From Microbacteriaceae bacterium (GTDB lineage: Bacteria > Actinomycetota > Actinomycetes > Actinomycetales > Microbacteriaceae), in the NCBI GenBank assembly GCA_018666065.1, contig JABJAO010000004.1:1-44026 (forward strand): a stretch of 44,026 nt of DNA. The letters run 5' to 3'. The first letter of the stretch is position 1. Each line of letters starts with the position of its first letter. Below, one piece after another: positions 10,023-20,743 of this stretch. The notes beneath the pieces were generated by a model. It had not been told where the DNA came from, did no database searches, and saw nothing but the letters and a program-made list of their open reading frames with translations. The position numbers and the translations under genes were made by a program.

Positions 10023-11507
10023 TTACGAGGCGCCCTTACTCACGCGAGCGGCAAAACGTCCCTCCGCGGTCCGACCCATTGCTTTGGCCGTGCCTGCAAA
10101 AACAATCCCATGCAGCGGGGTCACGGCCCACCAATACAGCCTGCCACCGAGCCCCTGAGGGAAGAATATGGCCCGCTGGGACAATCTGCTCTGGTCATCA
10201 GACACGGGTGTGACGGTGAATTCCAGCCATGCCAACCCGGGAAGCTTCATCTCGGCGCGCAGGCGGAGGAAGGTTCCGGACTCGATTTTTTCCACCCTCC
10301 AAAAATCCAGGGCATCACCGGTGACAAGTTTGTTGGGGTCGCGACGTCCGCGCCTCAACCCGACACCACCTACTAGTTTGTCGAGCAAACCTCGTGCGGC
10401 CCACGCAACCGGGAGCGAATACCATCCATTTTCGCCGCCGATGCTCTCCACTACTGTCCACAGATTTTCTGCCGGGGCACTGACCTCCAGCGAGCATGAG
10501 TCTGTGTAGACCTTGTGTCCGGCCCATTCTGGGTCGCTGGGGAGTGGGTCAGAGGGTGCACCAATGACCTCCGTATTTCGCCATGACGTTTCGACCTCGC
10601 CGGAGCGCATGCGCACCAGCGCTAACTGCACGGCCCGCCGATAGCCGGTGAGTCCCTCCGCGGGTGGAGGAATTACCGCATCGATGTCGTGATTTTTCAT
10701 CACCGCGTCGTGCAGCAACGACTCAATGATGGGCACCGCGAGACTTCTGGGAATCGGGGTGACAAGGTTCACCCACTGAGACGCCAGCCAGGGTGTCAGG
10801 ACCGGCAAAGCGAGAATCAGCCTCTCTTTGAGGCCCGCCTCGGCGGCGTACCCATTCATCAGCTGGTAGTACCGGAACACATCGGGTCCGCCAATATCGA
10901 AGGCCCGATTAATTGCGGGCGGCAGCTCAGCGGATTTGACCAGGTAGTAGAGAACATCTCTCACGGCAATGGGCTGAATGTGGTTTCGCACCCATTTGGG
11001 AGCCGGCATCGCGGGGAGGATCTCGGTGAGGTTGCGAATCATTTCAAAACTTGCAGAACCAGAACCAATGATGACCCCCGCCTGAAGGGCAATGGTCGGA
11101 ACACCCGAGGCTAAAAGAATATCGCCCACCTCTTTGCGAGAGCCGAGGTGTCGCGAGAGGGGCCCATCGGGGTGGAGCCCACCGAGATAGACGATGCGGG
11201 AGACCTTAGCCTTGGCGGATTCCTCCGCCACTATCGTCGCTACTTGGCGCTCAATCTCCTCAAAATTTCCAGCACTCGACATCGAATGCACCAGGTAGTA
11301 CAGGACGTCAATCGACCGTGCGGCACGGGCCACATCAGCGCGGTTCTGCAGATCACCCTGGACTATCTCAACATCGTCATGCCACGGCACGCCATCGAGG
11401 CGATGGGGCTCGCGAGCGAGGACTCGGACCGTGTGACCCTGTTCGAGCAACCGGGGAACCAAGCGACCCCCCACATAGCCCGTAGCTCCCGTGACCAAGA
11501 CCTTCAT
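10023..11507 (-). CDS. SDR-family NAD(P)-binding protein with C-terminal DUF2867-like domain
   Basis: MKVLVTGATGYVGGRLVPRLLEQGHTVRVLAREP Rossmann motif plus a long C-terminal domain (ENLWTVVESIGGENGWYS...PLHGIVFAGTAKAM). Confidence 0.85.
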   Translation of the reverse strand: MKVLVTGATGYVGGRLVPRLLEQGHTVRVLAREPHRLDGVPWHDDVEIVQGDLQNRADVARAARSIDVLYYLVHSMSSAGNFEEIERQVATIVAEESAKAKVSRIVYLGGLHPDGPLSRHLGSRKEVGDILLASGVPTIALQAGVIIGSGSASFEMIRNLTEILPAMPAPKWVRNHIQPIAVRDVLYYLVKSAELPPAINRAFDIGGPDVFRYYQLMNGYAAEAGLKERLILALPVLTPWLASQWVNLVTPIPRSLAVPIIESLLHDAVMKNHDIDAVIPPPAEGLTGYRRAVQLALVRMRSGEVETSWRNTEVIGAPSDPLPSDPEWAGHKVYTDSCSLEVSAPAENLWTVVESIGGENGWYSLPVAWAARGLLDKLVGGVGLRRGRRDPNKLVTGDALDFWRVEKIESGTFLRLRAEMKLPGLAWLEFTVTPVSDDQSRLSQRAIFFPQGLGGRLYWWAVTPLHGIVFAGTAKAMGRTAEGRFAARVSKGAS

Positions 11508-11513
11508 AGCCCC

Positions 11514-11519
11514 AGGGTA
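11514..11519 (-). promoter_or_regulatory. Candidate -10 element of a leaderless transcript (SDR gene)
   Basis: Minus strand TACCCT, 6 nt (GGGGCT), then ATG at 11507. Confidence 0.35.
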
Positions 11520-11560
11520 TGGCTCGTGTCTGGGAAATCACTACTCATTAGCTATACCGT

Positions 11561-12433
11561 GTGGGAGTGGATATCCCGGCGCTGAACGAATGGTTCGCCC
11601 TCAACCAGCGTCCACTGCCCTGGCGAGACCCTTCCTGCTCCCCCTGGGGTGTGATGGTCTCCGAAGTGATGCTTCAACAAACGCCAGTCGCCCGGGTGGA
11701 ACCGGTGTGGCACGACTGGATAACCCGGTGGCCAACTCCCAGCGACCTCGCTCGCTCCTCACAGGCTGACGCCGTCGGCGCCTGGGGCCGATTGGGCTAC
11801 CCGAGGCGCGCGATGCGCCTGTATCAGGCCGCTCGCATCCTTCATTCCGAGCATGGGGGTGCGGTTCCCCGTGAACTGGCAGCCTTGCTTGCCCTTCCTG
11901 GCATCGGCGATTACACCGCACGGGCCATCAGAACCTTTGCTTTCGGGATTCCTGAGCCCGTGGTTGATATCAATGTGAGACGGGTCATGGCGAGAGCACA
12001 CGTCGGCGAAGGGGATGCCGGGCCAGCCCGCATTTCGGCTGATCGAGAGACCGTGTGGGAAGTGCTGAAACCGCTGGATGCCCAGGCGCAGGTGAGTGGC
12101 GCCAAGGCGCTGATGGAACTGGGTGCCGTGACGTGCACAGCCCGTTCTCCGCAGTGCGCAGTGTGCCCGATTCGCGAGAGCTGTGCGTGGCGTGCAGCAG
12201 GATATCCGCCCTACCGGGGCAAAAAAGCGCCAACTCAGGCCCGGTTCGAGGGCAGTGATCGGCAAGTCCGCGGGATTATTCTTCGGGAACTGCGCGGCAA
12301 CGACACCCCCGTCCCCGAGGAATTCCTGACGACTCTGTGGCACGATGCCACCCAGTTTCACCGGGCACTGGAGTCACTTCTCGCAGATGGGCTCGCCGCG
12401 CGAACCGAGGGCGGCATCGCTCTGGCTAGCTAG
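11561..12433 (+). CDS. mutY: A/G-specific adenine DNA glycosylase
   Basis: MLQQTPVARVEPVW, helix-hairpin-helix LLALPGIGDYTARAIRTFAFG, PVVDINVRRV, and 4Fe-4S motif C-x6-C-x2-C-x5-C (CTARSPQCAVCPIRESC); GTG start. Confidence 0.94.
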   Translation: MGVDIPALNEWFALNQRPLPWRDPSCSPWGVMVSEVMLQQTPVARVEPVWHDWITRWPTPSDLARSSQADAVGAWGRLGYPRRAMRLYQAARILHSEHGGAVPRELAALLALPGIGDYTARAIRTFAFGIPEPVVDINVRRVMARAHVGEGDAGPARISADRETVWEVLKPLDAQAQVSGAKALMELGAVTCTARSPQCAVCPIRESCAWRAAGYPPYRGKKAPTQARFEGSDRQVRGIILRELRGNDTPVPEEFLTTLWHDATQFHRALESLLADGLAARTEGGIALAS

Positions 12434-13205
12434 AGGCCTTGTCTCTGCGAATGATCTCTCGCATTCCTTCGATCGCAACCGGCAAAAGATTTTCCACCTT
12501 TGACGCCTCCCATTCAGCGGGGGTCATCGGGGTCTGATCGGGGTGACCCATGACCATCATCAGACCGCCGGCGCGAACGCGAAGAACCGAGGCAACAATG
12601 TAGAGAGGAGCAGCTTCCATCTCCGAACAAATTGCTCCACCCGCCATCCAGGCCGTCCAGCGTTCCTTCAGCCGGCTCGCAATCGGCATTCGTTCTGGGG
12701 AGTGTTGGCCATAGAACGAGTCTTTGGACTGAGAAACACCCACATGGACCGTCTTGCCCATGTCCCGAGCGGCGTCACTGAGCGCCTGCGTCAGGTTAAC
12801 GTCAGCCACAGCCGGGAACTCGAGGGGCAAATAGTGGAGGCTGGTTCCCTCGTCACGAATAGCTGCCGAGACGATGGCAATGTCCCCCGGCTTGATGTTC
12901 TCCTGCATCGATCCCGATGTCCCCACCCGGACGAAAGTATCCGCGCCGATTGCAACGAGCTCCTCCATGGCGATTGCTGCAGAGGGTCCACCGATCCCCG
13001 TTGAGGTCACGGAGACTTTTTCCCCATCGAGGTAGCCAGACCAGGTTTCGTATTCGCGGTGGGTAGCTACCTTCGCGGGCTCATCAAAATACGACGCAAT
13101 CATTTCGCATCGACCGGGGTCGCCGGGAAGGAAAACATAGCGACCCACATCTCCCTCAGCCAAGGCAATGTGGTACTGGCGGGGGTCTTCACGCTTCATG
13201 GACAT
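12426..13205 (-). CDS. udp: Uridine phosphorylase / purine-uridine phosphorylase family protein
   Basis: FLPGDPGRCEMIASYFDEPAKVATHREYETWSGYLDGEKVSVTSTGIGGPSAAIAMEEL...SEMEAAPLYIVASV. Confidence 0.9.
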   Translation of the reverse strand: MSMKREDPRQYHIALAEGDVGRYVFLPGDPGRCEMIASYFDEPAKVATHREYETWSGYLDGEKVSVTSTGIGGPSAAIAMEELVAIGADTFVRVGTSGSMQENIKPGDIAIVSAAIRDEGTSLHYLPLEFPAVADVNLTQALSDAARDMGKTVHVGVSQSKDSFYGQHSPERMPIASRLKERWTAWMAGGAICSEMEAAPLYIVASVLRVRAGGLMMVMGHPDQTPMTPAEWEASKVENLLPVAIEGMREIIRRDKASS

Positions 13206-13216
13206 GTCGTAACTCC

Positions 13217-13660
13217 TTAGCCTCGTGGTTCTTCGTCGGACCTGGGAACTTTGTAGGGGTCTTCGTCACCAGCGTATTCCGCTGTGGCTTTCTGGCGCTC
13301 CACAGCGGCGTCGCGTTCGCGAGCCTCACGGAGCAGATTTTCGATAGCGGCGGCGTTTTCGGGGACACCATCGAGAACGAACTCCAAGGACGGCGTCAAT
13401 CTGGCCGTGATGTTCTTCCCGACCTCGCTGCGAAGCATTCCGGTCGCCGCTTTCAGAGCACGCTCCGTATCTGCCCGCTCCGTATCGTCACCCAAGACGG
13501 TGTAAAACACCGACGCATGCTGCAAATCACCCGTCACGTGGACGTCGGTGATCGTGACATACCCCATTCGGGGGTCACGCAATCCACGCTGCAGACGCTC
13601 GGCAAGAATTTGCCGAATCAGGTCGGCCATTTTTCGCGCGCGAGGCGAGTTACTACTCAC
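13217..13660 (-). CDS. rbfA: Ribosome-binding factor A
   Basis: [49 protein letters not shown]; downstream of infB. Confidence 0.95.
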   Translation of the reverse strand: MSSNSPRARKMADLIRQILAERLQRGLRDPRMGYVTITDVHVTGDLQHASVFYTVLGDDTERADTERALKAATGMLRSEVGKNITARLTPSLEFVLDGVPENAAAIENLLREARERDAAVERQKATAEYAGDEDPYKVPRSDEEPRG

Positions 13661-16202
13661 GGACCTTTTCTTTCATCTCGATGGTCTCGATCTCATCGCC
13701 AATTTGGATGTCCTTGAGCTTACCCAGGCCGATTCCACACTCGAAGTCCGTCTTAACCTCGGTGACATCGTCTTTGAACCGACGCAGGGAGTCGATGCTG
13801 AGGCCATCGGCAAGAACAACACCATCGCGAATGATGCGAGCTTTTGCGTTCCGGGTGATCGTTCCGGAGCGGACGATACACCCGGCGATAGTCCCGGCCT
13901 TCGAGGACTTGAAGACCTCGCGAACCTCGGCAACACCGGATTGAACCTCTTCGAATTCGGGCTTGAGCATCCCCTTGAGAGAGCTCTCAATCTCCTCGAG
14001 GGCGTTGTAAATCACCGAGTAGAAGCGAACATCCACGCCTTCTCGCTGTGCACGCTCTCGTGCCTTCGAGTCAGGTCGGACATTGAAGCCCACGATGATG
14101 GCGTTATCAATCGTGGCGAGGTTTACATCGCTCTCCGTGATCGCACCAACACCGCGGTGGATGATCCGCAACTGCACCGAATCATCGACCTCAATCTTGA
14201 GCAACGACTCCTCCAGAGCCTCAACAGCACCGGACACGTCTCCCTTGAGGATGAGGTTGAGCGCTTCGATCTTGCCGTCTTCGAGAGCTTTGGTGAAGTC
14301 CTCGAGGCTGATCCGCTTGCGCGCTTTGGCGAGCTGAGCGTTGCGCTCGGCGGCTTCGCGCTTCTCAGCGATCTGACGAGCAGTGCGGTCATCATCGGTC
14401 ACGATGAAGCTGTCGCCTGCCCGAGGAACGCTGGAGAGACCCTGAACAGCTACCGGGCGCGAGGGGTATGCCTCGTCGACGGATTCACCGTTCTCATCGA
14501 TCATGGCGCGAACACGTCCGTAGGCGGTTCCTGCGACAATCGCTTCTCCCACGCGAAGAGTTCCGGATTCGATGAGGACCGTCGCAACAGCACCGCGTCC
14601 CTTGTCGAGGCGGGCTTCGATTGCCACACCACGTGCGGTGCGGTTCGGGTTGGCCCGGAGGTCCAACCCGGCATCTGCCGTGAGCAAGACAGCATCAAGC
14701 AACTCGGTAATACCTTCGCCCTTGAGCGCCGATACCTTGACAGCCTGGGTGTCTCCACCGTATTCCTCGGCAACGAGCCCGAACTCGGTGAGTTGTTGCA
14801 ACACCTTGTCAGCCTTCGCACCAGGAGCGTCCATCTTGTTGATGGCCACCACAATCGGAACGTGAGCCGCTTGCGCGTGGTTCAGGGCCTCGATGGTTTG
14901 GGGCATGATCCCGTCATCCGCAGCGACAACCAAAATGGCGATGTCGGTGACTTGAGCACCACGCGCACGCATCGCGGTAAACGCTTCGTGACCCGGGGTG
15001 TCGATGAACGTGATGGCACGCTCTATACCGTCGTGCTCGGTCCACACCTGGTAGGCACCGATGTGCTGGGTGATTCCACCGGCTTCTCCGGCAACCACGT
15101 TGGCGCTCCGGATTGCATCCAAAAGCTTCGTTTTACCGTGGTCGACGTGACCCATGACGGTCACAACAGGTGGCCTGATGACCAAATCTTCTTCGTTCTC
15201 TTCCTCGTCGAGGTCAATATCGAAGCTCTCCAAGAGTTCTTTATCTTCATCCTCTGGAGACACAATCTCGACCTTGTAGCCAAGCTCCGCGCCGAGAACC
15301 TCAAACGTTGCCGCATCAAGTGACTCAGTGGCAGTGGCCATCTCGCCCAGCTGGAACAACACGGTGACAAGGTTTCCGGGAGGAACCGGGAAACCTGTCA
15401 AGTTCTCAATCTTGTCCGCGAAGTCGCTAATCGAGGCTCCTTGGCGTAAACGAATCACCGTGGATCCATCACCCCGAGGAATCGTGACGCCGCCGAGGCT
15501 CGGTGCCTCCCGCATTTCGAACTCTTGACGCTTCGTCCGCTTTGACTTGCGAGACTTGCTCTTTCCGCCGCCGCGACCAAACGCACCAGCTGTACCGCCA
15601 CCAGGACCACGTCCGCGTCCCCCGGCACCCGGGCGACCTCCACCGGGGCCACCACCAGGTCGGCCACCAGGACCACCGGGGCCTCCCGGACCGCCGCTAA
15701 ATCCTGCACCGCCGGGGCGACCAGGGCCACCGGTACGTGCCTGGAAGGGAGCGCGAGGCCCACCCTCTGCGCCCGCGGGACGCCTCGGTGTGGCTCCTTG
15801 GCCAGGACGGCCAGGAGCTGGTCGACCCATACCCTGAGCAGACGCAAAAGGATTGTTACCCGGACGGGGAATACCGGGTGTTCCCGGAGCTGGAGTACCG
15901 GGGGCCGCAGTTTCTGCGGGCGCCGCTGGTGCAGCTGGAGCAGCGGGCGTCTCAGGAGTTGGCTCGGGGGCTGGTGCTGGCTGCGGAGCAGCGGGTTTCT
16001 TCGGCTCAGGCTTCTTCTCTACCTCGACAGGAACGACGCCTTCTTCGGCAAAAGCGGCTTTGAGCTTGCGAATGACGGGCGGCTCCACCGTCGACGAAGG
16101 ACCCTTGACGAATTCGCCGATCTCTTTCAGTTTTTCCAAGGTGCGTTTTGAGTCGATACCCAATTCCGCGGCGATTTCATGCACGCGAGCTTTTGAAGCC
16201 AC
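13653..16202 (-). CDS. infB: Translation initiation factor IF-2
   Basis: [44 protein letters not shown]; start taken as GTG at 16202 ([19 protein letters not shown]). Confidence 0.97.
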   Translation of the reverse strand: MASKARVHEIAAELGIDSKRTLEKLKEIGEFVKGPSSTVEPPVIRKLKAAFAEEGVVPVEVEKKPEPKKPAAPQPAPAPEPTPETPAAPAAPAAPAETAAPGTPAPGTPGIPRPGNNPFASAQGMGRPAPGRPGQGATPRRPAGAEGGPRAPFQARTGGPGRPGGAGFSGGPGGPGGPGGRPGGGPGGGRPGAGGRGRGPGGGTAGAFGRGGGKSKSRKSKRTKRQEFEMREAPSLGGVTIPRGDGSTVIRLRQGASISDFADKIENLTGFPVPPGNLVTVLFQLGEMATATESLDAATFEVLGAELGYKVEIVSPEDEDKELLESFDIDLDEEENEEDLVIRPPVVTVMGHVDHGKTKLLDAIRSANVVAGEAGGITQHIGAYQVWTEHDGIERAITFIDTPGHEAFTAMRARGAQVTDIAILVVAADDGIMPQTIEALNHAQAAHVPIVVAINKMDAPGAKADKVLQQLTEFGLVAEEYGGDTQAVKVSALKGEGITELLDAVLLTADAGLDLRANPNRTARGVAIEARLDKGRGAVATVLIESGTLRVGEAIVAGTAYGRVRAMIDENGESVDEAYPSRPVAVQGLSSVPRAGDSFIVTDDDRTARQIAEKREAAERNAQLAKARKRISLEDFTKALEDGKIEALNLILKGDVSGAVEALEESLLKIEVDDSVQLRIIHRGVGAITESDVNLATIDNAIIVGFNVRPDSKARERAQREGVDVRFYSVIYNALEEIESSLKGMLKPEFEEVQSGVAEVREVFKSSKAGTIAGCIVRSGTITRNAKARIIRDGVVLADGLSIDSLRRFKDDVTEVKTDFECGIGLGKLKDIQIGDEIETIEMKEKVRE
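15560..15840 (-). repeat. Gly/Pro/Arg-rich low-complexity coding repeat in the IF-2 N-terminal region
   Basis: [46 protein letters not shown] encoded by CCACCGGG/CCTGGTGG-type repeats. Confidence 0.8.
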
Positions 16203-16285
16203 AATTCTCCTGTCTGGGCACACCCAGCCAGGGCGCGCCGTTACCTACAAACGAGGCTCATTTCGAGCCACTCATGAGGATTCCA

Positions 16286-16561
16286 TTAGCCATTCAGCCT
16301 TGTCTTAGCGAGGTCGGGTGACCTACTGAGGTTATCCAATGCGGAGCAATCGAGCGAGGATCCCGTTTTCAGAGCCCTACTCCATGCCCGTCGTGAGAGA
16401 GAGCGAGAGAGACATTCCAGGTTCCGGTGCACCCAGGCACCTCTACCGGCTTCTTTCTCTTTCTCATCCACGACGACTCGGTTGTCCAGTGCCACACACC
16501 GTAGAAGGTTTTCTCTGGTGTCTGACTCGAGACAACCCAAGCATCGCCTGGAATTCCCCAT
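16286..16561 (-). CDS. ylxR: YlxR family (DUF448) RNA-binding protein
   Basis: [23 protein letters not shown]...[26 protein letters not shown] between nusA and infB; AAGGGGG RBS before ATG 16561. Confidence 0.88.
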   Translation of the reverse strand: MGNSRRCLGCLESDTRENLLRCVALDNRVVVDEKEKEAGRGAWVHRNLECLSRSLSRRAWSRALKTGSSLDCSALDNLSRSPDLAKTRLNG

Positions 16562-16608
16562 CTTAGCCCCCTTGATGGCCAGAAGCACGCCTCGAACGGT
16601 GTTCTGGT

Positions 16609-17616
16609 CTACGAATCCATCACGGAATCGGGTTGGATGTCAATCTTTGCGCCGGTCAACTTGGCCGCGAGGCGGGCGTTTTGCCCCTCTTTACCAATCG
16701 CGAGAGAGAGCTGGTAGTCCGGGACCAATGCTCGAACCTGCTTGGTGGCTTCATCCAGGACAAATGCGCTCGACACTTTCGCTGGGGAGAGAGCATTTGC
16801 TACAAACTGCGCGATGTCCTCCGAGAAATCGACAATGTCGATCTTCTCCTCCCCCAATTCCGCTTGGACTGCACGAACTCTCTGGCCAAGCTCACCAATA
16901 CATGCGCCCTTCGCGTTGATCCCGGGAGCGGTCGCGGTGACCGCAATCTTCGTGCGGTGTCCCGCTTCCCGGGCGATAGACGCGATATCGACCAAACCCT
17001 GGTGAATTTCTGGGACCTCCATCGCAAAAAGCTTGCGAACAAGGCCCGGGTGGGTGCGACTGACCGTAATAGAGGGGCCCTTCGTGCCCTTCTCGACCTT
17101 GGTGACATAGACGCGAAGTCTGGAGCCATGCTCGTACGCTTCGCCCGGAACCTGCTCTTCTGGAGGCAAAATCGCCTCCACTTCACCAAGGTTGATGTGA
17201 ATCATGCGGGGATTAGGACCCTGTTGCACAATTCCTGAGACGATATCGCCGTCTTTTCCGCGATATTCGCCCAGGATTCGGTCGTCGCCAATGTCACGCA
17301 GACGCTGATTGATGACCTGCTTCGCCGCGTGGGCGGCGATGCGCCCAAAGTCTTCAGGGCTGTCAACCTCTTCGCCCACTTTGAGGCCCTCGTCGTCGAC
17401 AATGGGGATGAAGATCGTGACGTGGCCGGTCTTTCGATCGAGCTCTACGCGAGCCCGAGGAGCGTCAGGGTCGCTCCGTTGCCCGCGGTAGTCAGCAATA
17501 CCCGTGTGCTTTTCGTACGCGGTCAGGATTGCTTGCTCGATGATGATGACGAGCTCATCAAAAGGGATTTCGCGCTCAGACTCCATGAGCTTGAGCACAC
17601 TCAGGTCGATGTCCAT
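16609..17616 (-). CDS. nusA: Transcription termination/antitermination factor NusA
   Basis: NusA N-terminus, S1 ([37 protein letters not shown]) and KH motifs ([31 protein letters not shown]). Confidence 0.97.
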   Translation of the reverse strand: MDIDLSVLKLMESEREIPFDELVIIIEQAILTAYEKHTGIADYRGQRSDPDAPRARVELDRKTGHVTIFIPIVDDEGLKVGEEVDSPEDFGRIAAHAAKQVINQRLRDIGDDRILGEYRGKDGDIVSGIVQQGPNPRMIHINLGEVEAILPPEEQVPGEAYEHGSRLRVYVTKVEKGTKGPSITVSRTHPGLVRKLFAMEVPEIHQGLVDIASIAREAGHRTKIAVTATAPGINAKGACIGELGQRVRAVQAELGEEKIDIVDFSEDIAQFVANALSPAKVSSAFVLDEATKQVRALVPDYQLSLAIGKEGQNARLAAKLTGAKIDIQPDSVMDS

Positions 17617-17703
17617 GAGGGCCCTCCTATTCGATTATGTGAAGGTATGAACGCTACCCGCCTCACCAGAGTACAAGTGAGAGAGTATTTCAGCTACCCA
17701 GCG

Positions 17704-19467
17704 CTACTGGGGCAGAGCGCCCGGCACATCTGCAATAGGCATCTCGGTGCGCTCACCGGTGCGCCGATTCCAGTATTCGACCAGGCCGTTGGCGGCACCC
17801 CGTCCCACGATCACAATGTGGGGAACGCCGAGGATTTCCGCATCAGCAAACTTCACACCGGGGGAAAGCTTCGGTCGATCATCGTAGAGAACCTCTTTAC
17901 CCAGGCCTTCGAGTGTCGCAGCGAGCTCCGAGGCCACCTCAAAAACAGCCTCGTCTTTGCCCGCAGCAACCACGTGAACGTCAAAGGGTGCGACTGCTTC
18001 TGGCCAGATTAATCCCTTTTCATCATGGTTGGCCTCCGCGATCACAGCGACCAAGCGGGTAACACCAATCCCGTAAGAGCCCATCGTCACGGTGACGAGA
18101 GAACCATTCTCATCGAGCACCTGGAGCCCCAATGCTTCGGCATACTTGCGGCCCAGTTGAAAGACGTGCCCAATTTCCATCCCCCGGGCAGCCTGGAGCG
18201 GACCGGACCCATCGGGAGCTTCGTCTCCTTCGCGCACCGTGGCAATATCTGCAGGCCCATCGGGAACAAAATCACGTCCGCAAATGAGGTTGAAAACGTG
18301 TTTTTCATGCTCGTTGGCTCCGGTTACCCACGAGGTTCCCTCCACAACACGGGGATCCACCAAGAACCGAATTCCACTGGCAGACTTCTCGCCCAGAATC
18401 GGCCCCTTCTGGGACCACGGTCCGATATATCCCTTGACCAGGGCGGAGTGGCGAGCAAAATCAGCATCGTCGGCGGGTTCAACAGTCGCGGGGCCAAAGA
18501 ACGCTTCTGCCCGTTTCATATCGACATCTCGGTCTCCCGGTACACCCACGATCACGAGTTCAGCCTCACCATCGGGCGAGGTGAGCTTGAGCACAACGTT
18601 TTTCAGCGTGTCCGCAGCGCTCCACGAGCCCTCAGGCTTCGGGTGGCGCTCGTTGGCTAGAGCGACCAAAGTATCGATTGTCGGGGTGTCGGGGGAATCA
18701 AACACCACTGGTGAGGGGGCGTTGTCAAAGGGCACCGCCAGTGGCGGCGTAACGCGATACGCCTCCACGTTCGCGGCATACCCACCCGCTGTGCGCACGA
18801 AGGTGTCCTCCCCCACATCGGTGGGGTGCAGGAACTCTTCGCTTCGAGAGCCGCCCATCGCGCCAGCATCCGCTTGGACGATGACGTAGTCCAGTCCCAG
18901 GCGCTGGAAAATCCGCTCATAGGCATCCCGCTGAGCCTGGTAGGACTTCTCCAAACCCTCATCGGTGTAATCGAACGAGTAGGCATCTTTCATCGAGAAT
19001 TCCCGCCCGCGCAGCAGACCTGCGCGAGGGCGAGCCTCATCTCGATACTTGTCTTGGATCTGATAAATCATCAGCGGCAGGTCTTTGTAGCTCGAATACA
19101 GGTCCTTCACCGTCAGGGTGAAGACCTCCTCGTGCGTGGGTGCCAGGAGGTAGTCCGCCCCTTTGCGGTCTTTGAGCCGGAAGATCCCGTCGCCGTATTC
19201 CTCCCACCGACCCGTAATCTCGTAGGGCTCTTTGGGCAAGAGAGCAGGGAAATGAACGTGCTGAGCGCCCGCCGCCTGCATTTCTTCGTGAACTATGCGC
19301 TCAATGTTCTGTCGCACCCGGAGCCCCATGGGCAACCACGCGAAAATCCCTGGTCCTTGGCGGCGGATATATCCCGCGCGCACAAGCCACTTGTGGCTGG
19401 CCACATCCGCGTCACTCGGGTCTTCCCGAAGCGTGCGGACAAAAAGTTGGGAGAGGAGTGTAGGCAC
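17704..19467 (-). CDS. proS: Prolyl-tRNA synthetase (bacterial type with editing domain)
   Basis: [82 protein letters not shown]. Confidence 0.97.
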   Translation of the reverse strand: MPTLLSQLFVRTLREDPSDADVASHKWLVRAGYIRRQGPGIFAWLPMGLRVRQNIERIVHEEMQAAGAQHVHFPALLPKEPYEITGRWEEYGDGIFRLKDRKGADYLLAPTHEEVFTLTVKDLYSSYKDLPLMIYQIQDKYRDEARPRAGLLRGREFSMKDAYSFDYTDEGLEKSYQAQRDAYERIFQRLGLDYVIVQADAGAMGGSRSEEFLHPTDVGEDTFVRTAGGYAANVEAYRVTPPLAVPFDNAPSPVVFDSPDTPTIDTLVALANERHPKPEGSWSAADTLKNVVLKLTSPDGEAELVIVGVPGDRDVDMKRAEAFFGPATVEPADDADFARHSALVKGYIGPWSQKGPILGEKSASGIRFLVDPRVVEGTSWVTGANEHEKHVFNLICGRDFVPDGPADIATVREGDEAPDGSGPLQAARGMEIGHVFQLGRKYAEALGLQVLDENGSLVTVTMGSYGIGVTRLVAVIAEANHDEKGLIWPEAVAPFDVHVVAAGKDEAVFEVASELAATLEGLGKEVLYDDRPKLSPGVKFADAEILGVPHIVIVGRGAANGLVEYWNRRTGERTEMPIADVPGALPQ

Positions 19468-19487
19468 CGCTCCAGACTACCGGGCGC

Positions 19488-20642
19488 TTAGGCCGTCACG
19501 ACCTCGGGCGAACCCTGAGGTGCGTCGGGCATTTCGGCTGCAAGTCGGTTCGCCTCTTCGATGAGTGTCTGGACAATTTCAGACTCTGGGACAGTCTTGA
19601 TGACCTCGCCCTTGACGAAGATCTGTCCTTTTCCATTTCCACTGGCGACGCCCAAATCGGCTTCCCGAGCTTCTCCAGGACCGTTCACCACACACCCCAT
19701 CACCGCGACACGGAGCGGGACGGTCATCCCCTCGAGACCCTTGGTGACATCTTCGGCAAGCGTGTAGACGTCGACTTGGGCCCGCCCACAACTCGGGCAC
19801 GACACAATCTCGAGCTTGCGCTCGCGCAGGTTCAACGATTCCAAAATCTTGAGGCCAACCTTGACCTCTTCGGCGGGAGGGGCGGACAGCGACACCCGGA
19901 TGGTGTCACCAATTCCCTCCGAGAGAAGAATTCCAAAAGCCACGGAGGACTTGATCGTTCCCTGGAAAGCAGGGCCCGCTTCGGTGACGCCCAAGTGCAG
20001 GGGCCAATCTCCTCGCTCCGCGAGTTGTCGATAGGCCTTCACCATCACGATGGGGTCGTTGTGCTTCACAGAGATTTTGAAGTCGTGGAAGTCATGTTCC
20101 TCAAACAGGCTGGCCTCCCACACGGCGCTCTCGACGAGTGCCTCTGCGGTGGGTTTTCCAAACTTCTCCAGCAGGCGGGGGTCCAGGGAGCCGGCGTTGA
20201 CTCCGATGCGCAGGCTCACTCCGGCGGCTTTGGCCGCTTGGGCAATCTCTCCCACCCGGTCATCAAATTTCTTGATGTTTCCCGGGTTCACGCGCACCGC
20301 GGCACACCCGGCATCAATGGCCTGGAAAACATACTTCGGCTGGAAATGAATATCGGCGATAACGGGGATCTGACTCTTCTTCGCGATAATCGGCAGGGCG
20401 TCAGCGTCGTCCTGTGTGGGCACTGCGACGCGCACAATGTCGCAACCGGTGGCGGTGAGCTCCGCGATTTGCTGAAGAGTTCCGTTGATGTCGGTGGTCT
20501 GCGTCGTCGTCATCGACTGGACGCTCACCTGGTGGTCGCTGCCGACCATCACTTTGCCGACTTTAATCTGTCGAGTCTTACGTCGAGGGCTGAGGGTTTC
20601 TGGGACTTTGGGTAATCCCAGGTTGACTGCGGGCACGCTCAC
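19488..20642 (-). CDS. ispG: 4-hydroxy-3-methylbut-2-enyl diphosphate synthase (flavodoxin/ferredoxin)
   Basis: [46 protein letters not shown]...[32 protein letters not shown]. Confidence 0.97.
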   Translation of the reverse strand: MSVPAVNLGLPKVPETLSPRRKTRQIKVGKVMVGSDHQVSVQSMTTTQTTDINGTLQQIAELTATGCDIVRVAVPTQDDADALPIIAKKSQIPVIADIHFQPKYVFQAIDAGCAAVRVNPGNIKKFDDRVGEIAQAAKAAGVSLRIGVNAGSLDPRLLEKFGKPTAEALVESAVWEASLFEEHDFHDFKISVKHNDPIVMVKAYRQLAERGDWPLHLGVTEAGPAFQGTIKSSVAFGILLSEGIGDTIRVSLSAPPAEEVKVGLKILESLNLRERKLEIVSCPSCGRAQVDVYTLAEDVTKGLEGMTVPLRVAVMGCVVNGPGEAREADLGVASGNGKGQIFVKGEVIKTVPESEIVQTLIEEANRLAAEMPDAPQGSPEVVTA

Positions 20643-20663
20643 CCCATCCTTTCGTGACGGCTA

Positions 20664-20681
20664 GCCCGAGGAACCTCGGGC
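20664..20681 (-). promoter_or_regulatory. Stable hairpin in the ispG 5' leader
   Basis: GCCCGAG-GTTC-CTCGGGC (minus strand) about 22 nt upstream of the ispG start. Confidence 0.5.
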
Positions 20682-20743
20682 GTGATGCCCCCTAGCTTAA
20701 GGCGTGAATCCATACCCCGCCTTTCAGACTTCGCCCGCGAGTC

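Noticed and set aside
13548-15323. 591-aa plus-strand ORF
   Set aside because: Lies fully antisense to infB/rbfA, whose proteins are unmistakable; it is a shadow ORF of high-GC codon usage with no recognisable domains.
15560-15840. G/C-rich repeats considered as a non-coding repeat element
   Set aside because: They encode the Gly/Pro/Arg-rich N-terminal region typical of actinobacterial IF-2.
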